Shown here: positions 1 through 8,076 of the stretch, one piece after another | How positions within the stretch are numbered: the stretch's first letter is position 1 | Layout: each line of letters starts with the position of its first letter | Assembly (NCBI GenBank): GCA_944381515.1 | Contig: CALWLM010000022.1 | Location: forward strand, 34,215-98,214 | From: an uncultured Lachnospiraceae bacterium | Lineage (GTDB): Bacteria > Bacillota > Clostridia > Lachnospirales > Lachnospiraceae | Direction: 5' to 3' | Length of the DNA: 64,000 bases | The notes under the pieces: model-generated | The model's database searches: none | Told to the model about the DNA's origin: nothing | The model's input: the letters and a program-made list of their open reading frames with translations, nothing else | Translations under genes and position numbers: made by a program

Positions 1-1016
1 TCGTTTCCAAACGCCAGCATACAGCCGGTCAGAATCACCGGCGCCTCCGGCATCTTTTTCAAAACGCCGGTTCCCAGAATCCATGCCTGCAAAGCCATAT
101 AAAAAAAGTAGGACGTCTGAATCCAGCGGTTGCTGTACTCCGGCCAGAAGAGGCAGCCCAGGGCCGTCATCGCCGCGGCCGCCGGTACGGCCCGGTTCAT
201 CCAGGGCATCGCCGTCCCCGGCACAAGCTGACGGCAGACATAGTAGTTAATAAACCCCAGCTGCCGGTAGAAAACCGTAGACCCCAGATGAAAAAAGGAC
301 ATGGCCGGATGGCGGGGAATCAGCAGGAAATGAGCCAGCTCTGCCAGGGTAGATGCGGCCAGCAGCAGCAGATAACCTTCACTTCTCTTTGGAAGGTACA
401 GGGCCAGACACATAAGAATCAGCATCCCGCACAGTCCCACTGCAATCATATCCAGTATCATCCAGCGATTCTGAATTTCCCGCAGCTCGGCCTGATTTCC
501 CAGAATCATCCCCTGATACACGTCGTAAATGGAGGAATTGGTTACCTGAAGAACCACCTCTATCCTGGTCTGCTCCGTATAATCGACAATCCGATAGATC
601 TCTCCGGCAGAAAGCCCGCCCTCCTCTCCGGCCACCTCCCTCCCGTCGAGCCAGAGGCGGCTGCCATGGGGACGGGGAAGCAAAAAATACCAATCTTCTC
701 CCTCTCCGATTTCCAGGCAAAAAGTATAAGTATAGCCGCGCATTTTGCGAATATACTGGATGTCTTCCACCTCCGTGCCCGGGCAGCCTTCCAAGTCCCC
801 TGGCTCCAGGGCTCCGTCAAACCGGAGCCATCTGCCGGTCAGAATAAAAGGCCCGCTCTCAGCCCGCAGATTCCGCGCCTCAATCCGCCCGTCCTGTACG
901 GCGAGCACCGGCGTATGAAAATTAAGCCATCCAAAAATTACCACTACAAAAAGCGGGATGCCGGCAAGCAACGCCAGTATCCCGCTCTGTCTTCTTTGTC
1001 TTTTTTCTCTTTCCAT
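1..1016 (-). CDS. Membrane sensor/receptor, N-terminal part (cut by window edge)
   Basis: About 338 N-terminal residues are visible and the frame stays open to base 1, so the C-terminal output domain is outside the window. The ATG at 1014-1016 has a GGAG ribosome site just upstream. A short basic N-terminus is followed by one membrane segment (about residues 12-31), an extracytoplasmic region of about 170 residues rich in Trp, Gly and acidic residues, and then several closely spaced membrane segments from about residue 205. This layout resembles 7TM-DISM-type receptors, which often end in a histidine kinase or cyclase domain; that assignment is inference. It lies downstream of icd on the same strand. 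A GC-rich hairpin without a T tract separates the two. Confidence 0.55.
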   Translation of the reverse strand, partial: MEREKRQRRQSGILALLAGIPLFVVVIFGWLNFHTPVLAVQDGRIEARNLRAESGPFILTGRWLRFDGALEPGDLEGCPGTEVEDIQYIRKMRGYTYTFCLEIGEGEDWYFLLPRPHGSRLWLDGREVAGEEGGLSAGEIYRIVDYTEQTRIEVVLQVTNSSIYDVYQGMILGNQAELREIQNRWMILDMIAVGLCGMLILMCLALYLPKRSEGYLLLLAASTLAELAHFLLIPRHPAMSFFHLGSTVFYRQLGFINYYVCRQLVPGTAMPWMNRAVPAAAAMTALGCLFWPEYSNRWIQTSYFFYMALQAWILGTGVLKKMPEAPVILTGCMLAFGN

Positions 1017-1088
1017 ACTTTTCTCCGTCCCACAGCCCTGACGGCCGGTTCCCGCGCCGGCCGCCGGACTATGTACCGGCTGCCGGCA

Positions 1089-2303
1089 TTACTCGGCCAA
1101 AAGCTTTTCCAGATTTTCGCGAATCTTCGCAATAAACTCTGCGCTGGTCAGGGTCTTGGCCCCCTCTATGGTAGTGATGATTGCCAGATCCTTTGTCATC
1201 TGGCCGGATTCGATGGTGTCAAGCGTCGCCTTTTCCAGCTTGCCGGCAAAGGACTCCAGCTCCGTCAGACCGTCCAGCTGCCCTCTCTTGCGCAGGGCGC
1301 CGGTCCAGGCAAAGATGGTCGCCACCGGATTCGTGGATGTGGCCTTGCCCTCCAGGTGCTGATAATAATGGCGCTGCACCGTTCCATGGGCCGCCTCGTA
1401 TTCAAACTTGCCGTCCGGAGAGACCAGCACCGAGGTCATCATGGCCAGAGAACCAAAGGCCGTGGCCACCATATCGCTCATCACATCCCCGTCATAGTTT
1501 TTGCAGGCCCAGATATAACCGCCCTCAGACTTAACCACCCGCGCCACCGCGTCGTCGATCAGCGTATAAAAATAAGTAATTCCCGCCTGGGCGAACCGGT
1601 CTGCATACTCCCGATCGTATATCTCCTGGAAAATATCCTTAAACGTATGATCGTACTGCTTGGAAATCGTATCCTTGGAGGCAAACCACACGTCCTGCTT
1701 CGTATCCAGACCATAGTTAAAGCAGCAGCGGGCAAAGCTCTCAATGGACGCCGTCGTATTGTGCATCCCCTGAACGATTCCGGAACCATCGAATTCATGA
1801 ATCAGGCTGCGGGTCTCGCTGCCGTCCGCCGCCGTATAAACCAGCTCGCACTTACCCGGACCGGGGATCTTCATCTCCACCGCCTTGTACACGTCGCCGT
1901 AGGCATGGCGGGCAAGGGTAATCGGCTTCACCCAGTTTTTAATATAAGGCTCGATTCCCTTCACAATAATAGGAGCGCGAAAAACCGTTCCGTCAAGCAA
2001 TGCCCGGAAGGTGGCATTGGGACTCTTCCACATCTGAGAAAGATTGTACTCCTTTACTCTGGCCGCATTGGGCGTAATGGTAGCGCATTTAACCGCCACT
2101 CCGTATTTTTTCGTAGCCTCGGCCGCATCCACCGTCACCTGATCCTTCGTCTCCTCCCGATGGGGAAGTCCCAGATCATAATATTCCGTCTTCAGCTCTA
2201 CAAAAGGGGTGAGCAGCTCGTCCTTAATCATCTGCCACAATATCCTGGTCATCTCATCGCCGTCCATCTCAATGATGGGGGTCGTCATTCCAATCTTTCC
2301 CAT
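1089..2303 (-). CDS. icd: NADP-dependent isocitrate dehydrogenase
   Basis: A 404-residue enzyme that oxidatively decarboxylates isocitrate to 2-oxoglutarate with NADP, supplying 2-oxoglutarate for glutamate synthesis. The protein is the eukaryote-like homodimeric type, about 400 residues, with the N-terminal motif [11 protein letters not shown]. The substrate loop KSPNATFR at residues 93-100 carries the usual Ser94, Asn96 and Arg100, and [13 protein letters not shown] lies in the C-terminal half. The start chosen is MGKIGMTTP at 2303, because AGGAGG sits nine bases upstream; an in-frame ATG at 2327 lacks a ribosome site. It appears monocistronic. No other TCA gene is adjacent, which fits a biosynthetic role in an anaerobe. 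Confidence 0.95.
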   Translation of the reverse strand: MGKIGMTTPIIEMDGDEMTRILWQMIKDELLTPFVELKTEYYDLGLPHREETKDQVTVDAAEATKKYGVAVKCATITPNAARVKEYNLSQMWKSPNATFRALLDGTVFRAPIIVKGIEPYIKNWVKPITLARHAYGDVYKAVEMKIPGPGKCELVYTAADGSETRSLIHEFDGSGIVQGMHNTTASIESFARCCFNYGLDTKQDVWFASKDTISKQYDHTFKDIFQEIYDREYADRFAQAGITYFYTLIDDAVARVVKSEGGYIWACKNYDGDVMSDMVATAFGSLAMMTSVLVSPDGKFEYEAAHGTVQRHYYQHLEGKATSTNPVATIFAWTGALRKRGQLDGLTELESFAGKLEKATLDTIESGQMTKDLAIITTIEGAKTLTSAEFIAKIRENLEKLLAE

Positions 2304-2439
2304 TGGGCAAAACCTCCTATCTCTCATGGTTCACGCCGCCTTACAACGCGTTTTGTCATTTTATGAACCGGCCATACCGCCGCTCATGTTAATCATTATA
2401 CCGGCTTTGATACATCCTGTCAAAAAGAAATCCCCAGGC

Positions 2440-3249
2440 CTAGAAGCTGTGACCGCCGCCTCCTCCGCCGCCACCGCCGCTGCTGCCTCCGGAGCTGCCG
2501 CCGGAACTGCCGCCGCTGCTTTTGACCGGGTCGTAACGCCGGGTCTCCCCTGTATATATCACCTCCGGCTCCGTATTGGCAAAAGAGGTCTGCGCCGACC
2601 GAAATACATTTTCCGTACTGGCTCTCTTAAGCCGCGACGCATAGCTGACAATGGCAAAATTGATAATAAAGGCCAAGATCAGAGCCAGCAGGGCATTGCT
2701 GATATACTTCATCGGCTGGGCAATCCGCCCTCCCTCCAGCAGGGTAAAGATCTGCCGGTATGCCTCAGCCGCGCAGGAATAATAATCCGCCGCGCTGGCA
2801 TAACGGTATACATTGTCCGTAATGGTCTCCGCCCTTGCGTCGGTAACCGTCTCGTATACATTTCCATGGGAAAAAATATAAATATTGCGGTTATCCATAT
2901 CCACCACAAAGATCGTACCGCTGCCGGAACCAAAAAGGTCATAATAATACTCTCTGGCAAAAGAAGCGGTTGAACTCCCGTTGTAATCGACCGATACAAA
3001 GGCTGCGCTTCCATAGGCGGTAATCGGCCTCATCTCCTCGATCAGCGCCTCTTGCTCTGAATCGCTGAGCAGATCCGCTTCATCGTCCATCACAACCTCA
3101 TAGCCGGTCTCCGGGTCCGTATATTCCGTGCTGTAGGCCAGAGCCTTGCCCGACGTCAGAAAAAGCAGGAGAAACAGCGCAAACGGCAGGGCCAAAATCC
3201 GTCCGGCCTCCAGCATCTCTTTTCTGCCCTTTATCATGCGATCACGCAT
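2440..3249 (-). CDS. TPM-domain membrane protein with Gly-rich tail
   Basis: About 269 residues. An N-terminal hydrophobic segment (about residues 15-36) looks like a signal or anchor. A TPM-domain region (about 45-165) follows, containing the acidic DDEADLLSDSEQEAL stretch typical of these domains. A second membrane segment lies near 185-205, and the tail is made of repeated Gly-Gly-Ser-Ser units and a run of nine glycines ending in HSF. TPM proteins are extracytoplasmic, and some act in photosystem or wall-associated processes; no enzymatic role can be assigned here. AGGAGG favours the ATG at 3249 over the one at 3255. The start overlaps the end of the zinc-ribbon gene by 8 bases, so the two are probably translationally coupled. 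Confidence 0.75.
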   Translation of the reverse strand: MRDRMIKGRKEMLEAGRILALPFALFLLLFLTSGKALAYSTEYTDPETGYEVVMDDEADLLSDSEQEALIEEMRPITAYGSAAFVSVDYNGSSTASFAREYYYDLFGSGSGTIFVVDMDNRNIYIFSHGNVYETVTDARAETITDNVYRYASAADYYSCAAEAYRQIFTLLEGGRIAQPMKYISNALLALILAFIINFAIVSYASRLKRASTENVFRSAQTSFANTEPEVIYTGETRRYDPVKSSGGSSGGSSGGSSGGGGGGGGGHSF

Positions 3250-4879
3250 TTTCATCCCCTCCTCTCTTTTCCAGCTGCGGAAGTTTGCGGGTAGTCAGCT
3301 GATTGTGCTCTTTAATAATATCAAAAAAGGACCAGATTACGCACGCCAGAGAAACCGCCGCTCCTATGTAATAATACAGATCCGATACGGGTCTGAGGAT
3401 TAAAATCGCGAGAGCAATAACAATGGCCGCTGCCGGTTTGTACAGATTCTTCCATTTTTCCTGCATCGGCGCGGCATAAATCTCCTGTTTTGCGCGCCGC
3501 CTTGCCGGCTTCTTTTTCGTGGTTCCCATTATAAGCTTGGCTACCACAATAAACCAGACGAAGGCCAGGATCATGCTGCCGCCTGCCGAGCCAAATAGCC
3601 CCGTTGACAAAAGCATGGCCATGGCGGACATGGACAGAGTCATCACTGCAAAAATCAGAAGCATCCGAAGCAGCGAGCTGCCAAAGCCGGAACCGCTCTC
3701 TGTCGTCTTCGTCTTCCTCCTCCATCTTCTTCCTTCTTTCGCCGTAGACTGCAGGCCCTCATCGTCCAGCTGATTTTCCCTGGTATAGATCCGGTTGCAC
3801 TGGCGATTGGATACAAACAGACAAAACAGAGCCAGGACAATGGCAAAAATCAGAGCCTTGGTGGGAGTAAGGGTTAAAAACAAATTTAAAAGGAAAAAGA
3901 TAGGAACCGCCAGAATCAACGAGCCCAGCAGATATTTCTTCAGGTCGATGGGCAGATCCGCCGCCACCCGGCCGGTCTGTCCATTGACGACGGCATAGCT
4001 GATCCGGCTTCCATCGTGACTGCGGCAGCCCAAAAACCACACCGGAAACATTCCCAGTTTTTCCTCTGTTTTCCGGGGACGGAACGCATCCGCCATGTCG
4101 CTCTCGTCCACATTGTATTTGCGGTAGACCGAATTTCGGACCGCCTGCGACGCCACATACTGGCCCGCCGTCTGCAGCGCCTGATCGCTGTAGACATAAG
4201 ATTCCACATTGCCTTTGTCAGCGTAAAAACCGCTGAGATAAGCCGGTTCAAATTCCTTGCCTTCATGGATATCAAAGGGCGCTATGGCGCCGCTTAAATT
4301 ATCTGCAAAGGTGGCGGAGGCGTCATAGGACAGTCCCCGGCAGGAGGCCGTCAGATGAGATTCCAGCCGGTAATGCTTCGTATACACATAGTCTCCCCGA
4401 CGCCGGGACTGCCTGCCTTTTACACGGTATCGGTCGTCCTGCTCAAAAGAATAAATCCAGTAAGGCATATAGATGCCGCGAAACCGTTCGATCTGCGTAT
4501 CCTGCTTCATGCTGGAAGGAGCAAACAGCGCCTTCTTAAGCGTTCGCCTGTAGGCCTTCTCGCATTCCTCCTTCGTCACCTTAAAAGGGATTACATAATC
4601 CGGGCAATCCTCTTCCTCGATCCGGCTGGCAAACAGCACCGAACCGCCGCAGTAGCTGCAGAATGTGGCTACCGTCTCATCGGTGCTTAACAATTCCGCG
4701 CCGCAGTCGGGACAGGTAAATACATGAGCGCTGTAGGTGGGACGCATTTTGGGCGCAGCCTGCTTTTCTCCCCCGGCTTCGGCGCCGGCCTCCTCCTCCC
4801 TTCCGCAAAATCCGCAGACCAGTTTTTGCCGGTCTGGATCAAATTTCATCTCCGCTCCACATTGGGGACATTTGTACAT
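3242..4879 (-). CDS. Double zinc-ribbon, multi-pass membrane protein
   Basis: A 545-residue protein with two N-terminal zinc ribbons: CPQC with CGFC near residues 4-25, and CPDC with CSYC near 55-80. A long soluble region of about 240 residues rich in Tyr and Arg follows. Hydrophobic segments lie near residues 320-365, 415-455 and 480-520. I do not recognise a characterised family; annotation as TFIIB-type zinc-ribbon-containing protein is usual for such proteins. It is first in a two-gene operon with the TPM protein (8-base overlap), so the pair may form one membrane complex. A GGAGGAGG ribosome site precedes MYKCPQCG. Confidence 0.7.
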   Translation of the reverse strand: MYKCPQCGAEMKFDPDRQKLVCGFCGREEEAGAEAGGEKQAAPKMRPTYSAHVFTCPDCGAELLSTDETVATFCSYCGGSVLFASRIEEEDCPDYVIPFKVTKEECEKAYRRTLKKALFAPSSMKQDTQIERFRGIYMPYWIYSFEQDDRYRVKGRQSRRRGDYVYTKHYRLESHLTASCRGLSYDASATFADNLSGAIAPFDIHEGKEFEPAYLSGFYADKGNVESYVYSDQALQTAGQYVASQAVRNSVYRKYNVDESDMADAFRPRKTEEKLGMFPVWFLGCRSHDGSRISYAVVNGQTGRVAADLPIDLKKYLLGSLILAVPIFFLLNLFLTLTPTKALIFAIVLALFCLFVSNRQCNRIYTRENQLDDEGLQSTAKEGRRWRRKTKTTESGSGFGSSLLRMLLIFAVMTLSMSAMAMLLSTGLFGSAGGSMILAFVWFIVVAKLIMGTTKKKPARRRAKQEIYAAPMQEKWKNLYKPAAAIVIALAILILRPVSDLYYYIGAAVSLACVIWSFFDIIKEHNQLTTRKLPQLEKRGGDENA

Positions 4880-4997
4880 CCTTACCCTCCTCCTTTTATA
4901 ATGGTCCTGCAGGCAGCTGCCCTTAAACCGGCTTCACTTCTCCGATAATTCTCCGGCAATTCTCAGCCGGTTCACAACAACTGCTTTATTTCATTGT

Positions 4998-5027
4998 ATT
5001 ATATCATATGTGCGCCTGAAAGGTCTA
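4998..5027 (-). promoter_or_regulatory. Promoter for the zinc-ribbon/TPM operon
   Basis: On the minus strand a perfect TATAAT (4998-5003) lies 18 bases from TAGACC (5022-5027). It is about 120 bases upstream of the zinc-ribbon start. The rest of the 280-base gap holds only this promoter, the divergent DUF3990 promoter and untranslated leader. Confidence 0.5.
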
Positions 5028-5052
5028 TGAAAAAACCTGCCCGTCCCACCGA

Positions 5053-5082
5053 TTGACCTGCGCCCCCATTTTGTGCTAAACT
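5053..5082 (+). promoter_or_regulatory. Promoter for the DUF3990 gene
   Basis: TTGACC (5053-5058) and TAAACT (5077-5082) are separated by 18 bases and lie about 75 bases upstream of the DUF3990 start. It faces away from the zinc-ribbon promoter, so this intergenic region is divergent. Confidence 0.5.
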
Positions 5083-5158
5083 GTAAGCGCTGGCGGCAGT
5101 GCTGCGGCTCTCCTGGCTGCATACCGTACTGCCGCCGATATGGAAAGGAGTCTTATAC

Positions 5159-5623
5159 ATGGGCACAATGACGGTATATCACGGCAGCTATACGGCAGTG
5201 CCAAATCCCAGAATTATCATAGATACGCAGACAAAGGATTTCGGACCGGGGTTTTACTGCACCTGCATACGCAGACAGGCTCAGGAATGGGCCATGCAGC
5301 ATACCACTCCCACTGTCTCTACTTACTCCGTCCAAATATCTCCCGATTTGAGCATACTGGAATTTGAGGGCATGACGGAGGAATGGCTCGATTTTATCAT
5401 TGCCTGCCGCAGCGGCAGACCTCACGGCTACGATATCGTGACCGGCCCCATGGCCAATCATCAGATTGCTTCCTTTGTCTGCGGATATCAGAACGGAAGC
5501 CTCTCCCGCGAACAGTTTCGCGTTCTGGCAGAGCTTGACCATCCCACTCACCAGATTACCTTCTGTTCTTCCCAGGCTCTCAAATGCCTGACCTTTATAA
5601 CCAGCGAAAAAGTAACCCTTTGA
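5159..5623 (+). CDS. DUF3990 family protein (ADP-ribosyltransferase-like)
   Basis: 154 residues, complete for the family. The visible core is VYHGSY near residues 6-11 and DFGPGFYCT near 27-35, followed by an alternating strand/helix region and a Gln-rich QITFCS strand near the C-terminus. The His-Gly and Gly-x-Gly-Phe-Tyr motifs resemble the NAD-binding half of ADP-ribosyltransferase folds. This is inference, and activity on a target is unknown. The start at 5159 is set by GGAAAGGAG; an in-frame ATG at 5099 has no ribosome site. A DUF815 ATPase follows 53 bases downstream. I see no adjacent antitoxin-like small gene. Confidence 0.75.
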   Translation: MGTMTVYHGSYTAVPNPRIIIDTQTKDFGPGFYCTCIRRQAQEWAMQHTTPTVSTYSVQISPDLSILEFEGMTEEWLDFIIACRSGRPHGYDIVTGPMANHQIASFVCGYQNGSLSREQFRVLAELDHPTHQITFCSSQALKCLTFITSEKVTL

Positions 5624-5676
5624 CCGCCAGGCCGGGCAGCTCCCGGCTTTCCCACTGACAAAAGGCAGACCAGCTT

Positions 5677-7023
5677 ATGTACCGAATTATATCCAGACTT
5701 TTAATCTACGGCGACATGCCTGCGGATTCCATCCTGATGCAGCTTGGCGACATCTTCCGCCGCCTTGAGGATCACAGCCAGACCAGGGAAGAGCTTCGCA
5801 CCCGGGTCTTCACCCAGATCAAGCGGCTGCTCAAGCTTGCCACCGACTATGGTTTCGACGAAAACCTGTGGCAAAACTACCTGACCTACCTGCTGATTAC
5901 CGACGAAAATCCCTTCAGCCTTACCTGTGAAAAGGTAGGAGCCGGAGACGGCAGTGTCAATCACTTTGCTCTGGGCGATTTTCAGGCCTTCATCGATCTG
6001 TTTCATTTCGACTTCTCCGGAATTGAGAGCGAACTGGACGTCGACTGTTTTTCCCTGATCACCCATTACCGGGCCATCGTCAAGAAGGAACGGATGTACA
6101 ACAAAAATGTCAGCGATAAGGTGCGCAGCTTAAGCCGCAGCCTGGCCTGCGCCGCCGGCGCCGATGATTTTTTCCGCCTGGTCACCGGCTTTTACCGGGA
6201 TTACGGCGTGGGGATGTTCGGTCTGAACAAAGCCTTCCGCATCGCATCCAAGGGCGAAGAGGAGGTCTCCATCTTCCCCATCAACAATATGGATTCCGTT
6301 ACGCTGGACGATCTGATCGGCTACGAACATCAGAAAAAGCAGCTGATCGACAACACGCTGGCCTTCGTAGAGGGCCGCAGCGCCAATAACGCCCTGCTCT
6401 ATGGGGATGCCGGCACCGGCAAATCCACCAGCATCAAGGCCATCGTCAATGAATTCTACGATCAGGGTCTGCGGATGATCGAAATTTACAAACATCAGTT
6501 TAAGGATCTGTCCAACGTCATCGCCCGGATCAAAAACCGGGGTTACCGCTTTATCATCTATATGGATGACCTCTCCTTCGAGGAATTTGAAATCGAATAC
6601 AAGTTTTTAAAAGCCGTCATTGAGGGTGGTGTGGAAACCAGACCGGACAACATCCTGATCTACGCCACCTCCAACCGCCGTCATCTGATCCGCGAAACCT
6701 GGGACGATCGAAACGACATGGAGCATGGCGGCGATATCCACCGCTCCGATACTCTGGAGGAAAAGCTGTCCCTGGCCAGCCGTTTCGGCTGCAGCATCTG
6801 TTATCTGAAGCCTTCGCGGCAGGAATTCGACAAGATGGTCGTACAGCTGGCCCGACGCAGAGGGCTGGATATAAGCAGGGACGAACTGTTAAAGGAAGCC
6901 AACCGCTGGGAAATCCGCCACGGCGGCATCTCCGGCCGGACGGCCGCACAGTTTATCAATTATCTGGCCGGGAATCCTCACTGCATCCGGCAAACCGGTC
7001 TGAAAGAAAGCGCCTCGGAATAA
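5677..7023 (+). CDS. DUF815 family AAA-type ATPase
   Basis: 448 residues. The N-terminal half (1-200) is helical with no recognised motif. The C-terminal half is a P-loop ATPase with Walker A GDAGTGKS at 243-250 and a Walker B-like FIIYMDDLSF near 285-295. A sensor-like ATSNRRHL follows, and then an Arg-rich lid. This matches DUF815 proteins, which are AAA-like ATPases of unknown cellular role. The ribosome site before the first ATG is weak, so a start at the internal Met near residue 14 or 21 is possible. It follows the DUF3990 gene closely on the same strand and ends in a strong hairpin terminator that overlaps its stop codon. Confidence 0.85.
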   Translation: MYRIISRLLIYGDMPADSILMQLGDIFRRLEDHSQTREELRTRVFTQIKRLLKLATDYGFDENLWQNYLTYLLITDENPFSLTCEKVGAGDGSVNHFALGDFQAFIDLFHFDFSGIESELDVDCFSLITHYRAIVKKERMYNKNVSDKVRSLSRSLACAAGADDFFRLVTGFYRDYGVGMFGLNKAFRIASKGEEEVSIFPINNMDSVTLDDLIGYEHQKKQLIDNTLAFVEGRSANNALLYGDAGTGKSTSIKAIVNEFYDQGLRMIEIYKHQFKDLSNVIARIKNRGYRFIIYMDDLSFEEFEIEYKFLKAVIEGGVETRPDNILIYATSNRRHLIRETWDDRNDMEHGGDIHRSDTLEEKLSLASRFGCSICYLKPSRQEFDKMVVQLARRRGLDISRDELLKEANRWEIRHGGISGRTAAQFINYLAGNPHCIRQTGLKESASE

Positions 7024-7045
7024 TTCCGGGCGCTTATTCTTTTTA
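7008..7045 (+). terminator. Intrinsic terminator after DUF815 gene
   Basis: Arms 7008-7020 and 7024-7035 pair with one mismatch around the DUF815 stop codon, and a T-rich stretch ending at about 7045 follows. The neighbouring kinase gene converges on it from the other strand. Confidence 0.75.
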
Positions 7046-7075
7046 TCTCTCTATTACGAACCGCAAGAGTATCTC

Positions 7076-7825
7076 TTATTCGTAATGTACCACGTCTACC
7101 CAGCGCTTCAACAGCTCCATCTCCTCCGGACGCTTTTTGGTCAGCTGAGCGGCAGCCACCAAGGGCAGCCAATTCTGAACATAATTTTTCTCCGTGTGCG
7201 ATTTTTCGCAGAATATATCCATATACATAGACGCCCATTCCGGGTTTTTCAGCACCAGAAGCAGGTAGGTGCGGGCAGCGTCCGCGCTGGCGTTGCCGCG
7301 GCTGGCATGTACCCAGTCCACCAGGTGCATTTCGCCGTCTTTGTCCACAATGATGTTGGCCGGACAAAAATCTCCATGGCAGAGCTTTACATGGCGAGGC
7401 ATGCTATTCAGCTGTGTCAGCAGCTCATAGCGGGTAATCTCGCTGATCTCATCCAGCTCGCTGATCTGACGGCTCATCTTTTCCTGGAGGCTCCCCAGCA
7501 GAGCGCAGCGTTTGCTGTGCATCTCCATCTGCAGATCCACCATCTGCTCCATCAGCTCCTTCACCCGTTCCGGCTCCCGCGTCATCACCGCCTCCAGATT
7601 CTCGCCCTCTACATACTCCTTGGTGATAGCCCAGCGCCCGTCCTCGATCACCGATACCGCCAGAATCTTGGGCACGTTCAGCCCCAGTTCCTCTACCCTG
7701 GCGTTGCTCAGAGCCTCGTTGAGTACCTCCGCTTTGGGAAATCCGATATCAAAGACCTTGATCAGCGTATTGCCCTCCCGGTATATCTCATGTTTACCTT
7801 CTGCAATCTTTATTCTTTCAGCCAT
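7076..7825 (-). CDS. Aminoglycoside-phosphotransferase-fold kinase
   Basis: 249 residues of the APH/choline-kinase fold. The catalytic loop HGDFCPAN is at 150-157 (His150, Asp152, Asn157), and the metal-binding DWVHA begins at Asp170. The nucleotide-binding N-lobe shows ITKEYVEGENL. Family members phosphorylate aminoglycosides, choline, or amino-sugar and homoserine-like substrates; the substrate here cannot be named. There is no sign that it is a resistance gene: it is alone, has chromosomal codon use, and converges with DUF815. The start is set by AGGAGG seven bases upstream. Confidence 0.75.
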   Translation of the reverse strand: MAERIKIAEGKHEIYREGNTLIKVFDIGFPKAEVLNEALSNARVEELGLNVPKILAVSVIEDGRWAITKEYVEGENLEAVMTREPERVKELMEQMVDLQMEMHSKRCALLGSLQEKMSRQISELDEISEITRYELLTQLNSMPRHVKLCHGDFCPANIIVDKDGEMHLVDWVHASRGNASADAARTYLLLVLKNPEWASMYMDIFCEKSHTEKNYVQNWLPLVAAAQLTKKRPEEMELLKRWVDVVHYE

Positions 7826-7968
7826 GACAGCTCCTCCTTTCGGTGAGAATTGTTTTTGTCATGTCTTTATCTTATCATTTTTTTCTGTAAACTTCAATAT
7901 TCTTTTTCCCTTTGTTTTCGTGATTATAAACCTTTATAACATCTTAATGGGTTTTTCTTTTGGGCGCC

Positions 7969-8022
7969 TTGACGAAATCAAAGTCCGACAGTATACTCAT
8001 ATTTAGATTTGTATCTAAATAT
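7969..8022 (+). promoter_or_regulatory. Promoter with 24-bp palindromic operator
   Basis: TTGACG (7969-7974) and TATACT (7992-7997) have a 17-base spacer. A perfect inverted repeat follows at once: ATATTTAGAT at 7999-8008, four bases, then ATCTAAATAT at 8013-8022. It covers the expected start of transcription and is well placed for a repressor of the downstream lipoprotein hydrolase. The regulator is not identifiable from the neighbours. The rest of the 250-base gap is AT-rich with nothing else clear. Confidence 0.65.
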
Positions 8023-8076
8023 TGTTTCAAGGGGCGGACCGCTTTTTTGGCGTCTGCCGCCTGCGGGAGGAATCTT

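Noticed and set aside
288..2366. 692-codon open frame on the plus strand
   Set aside because: It is antisense to icd and the membrane sensor gene, has no ribosome site, and its composition is that of a shadow frame.
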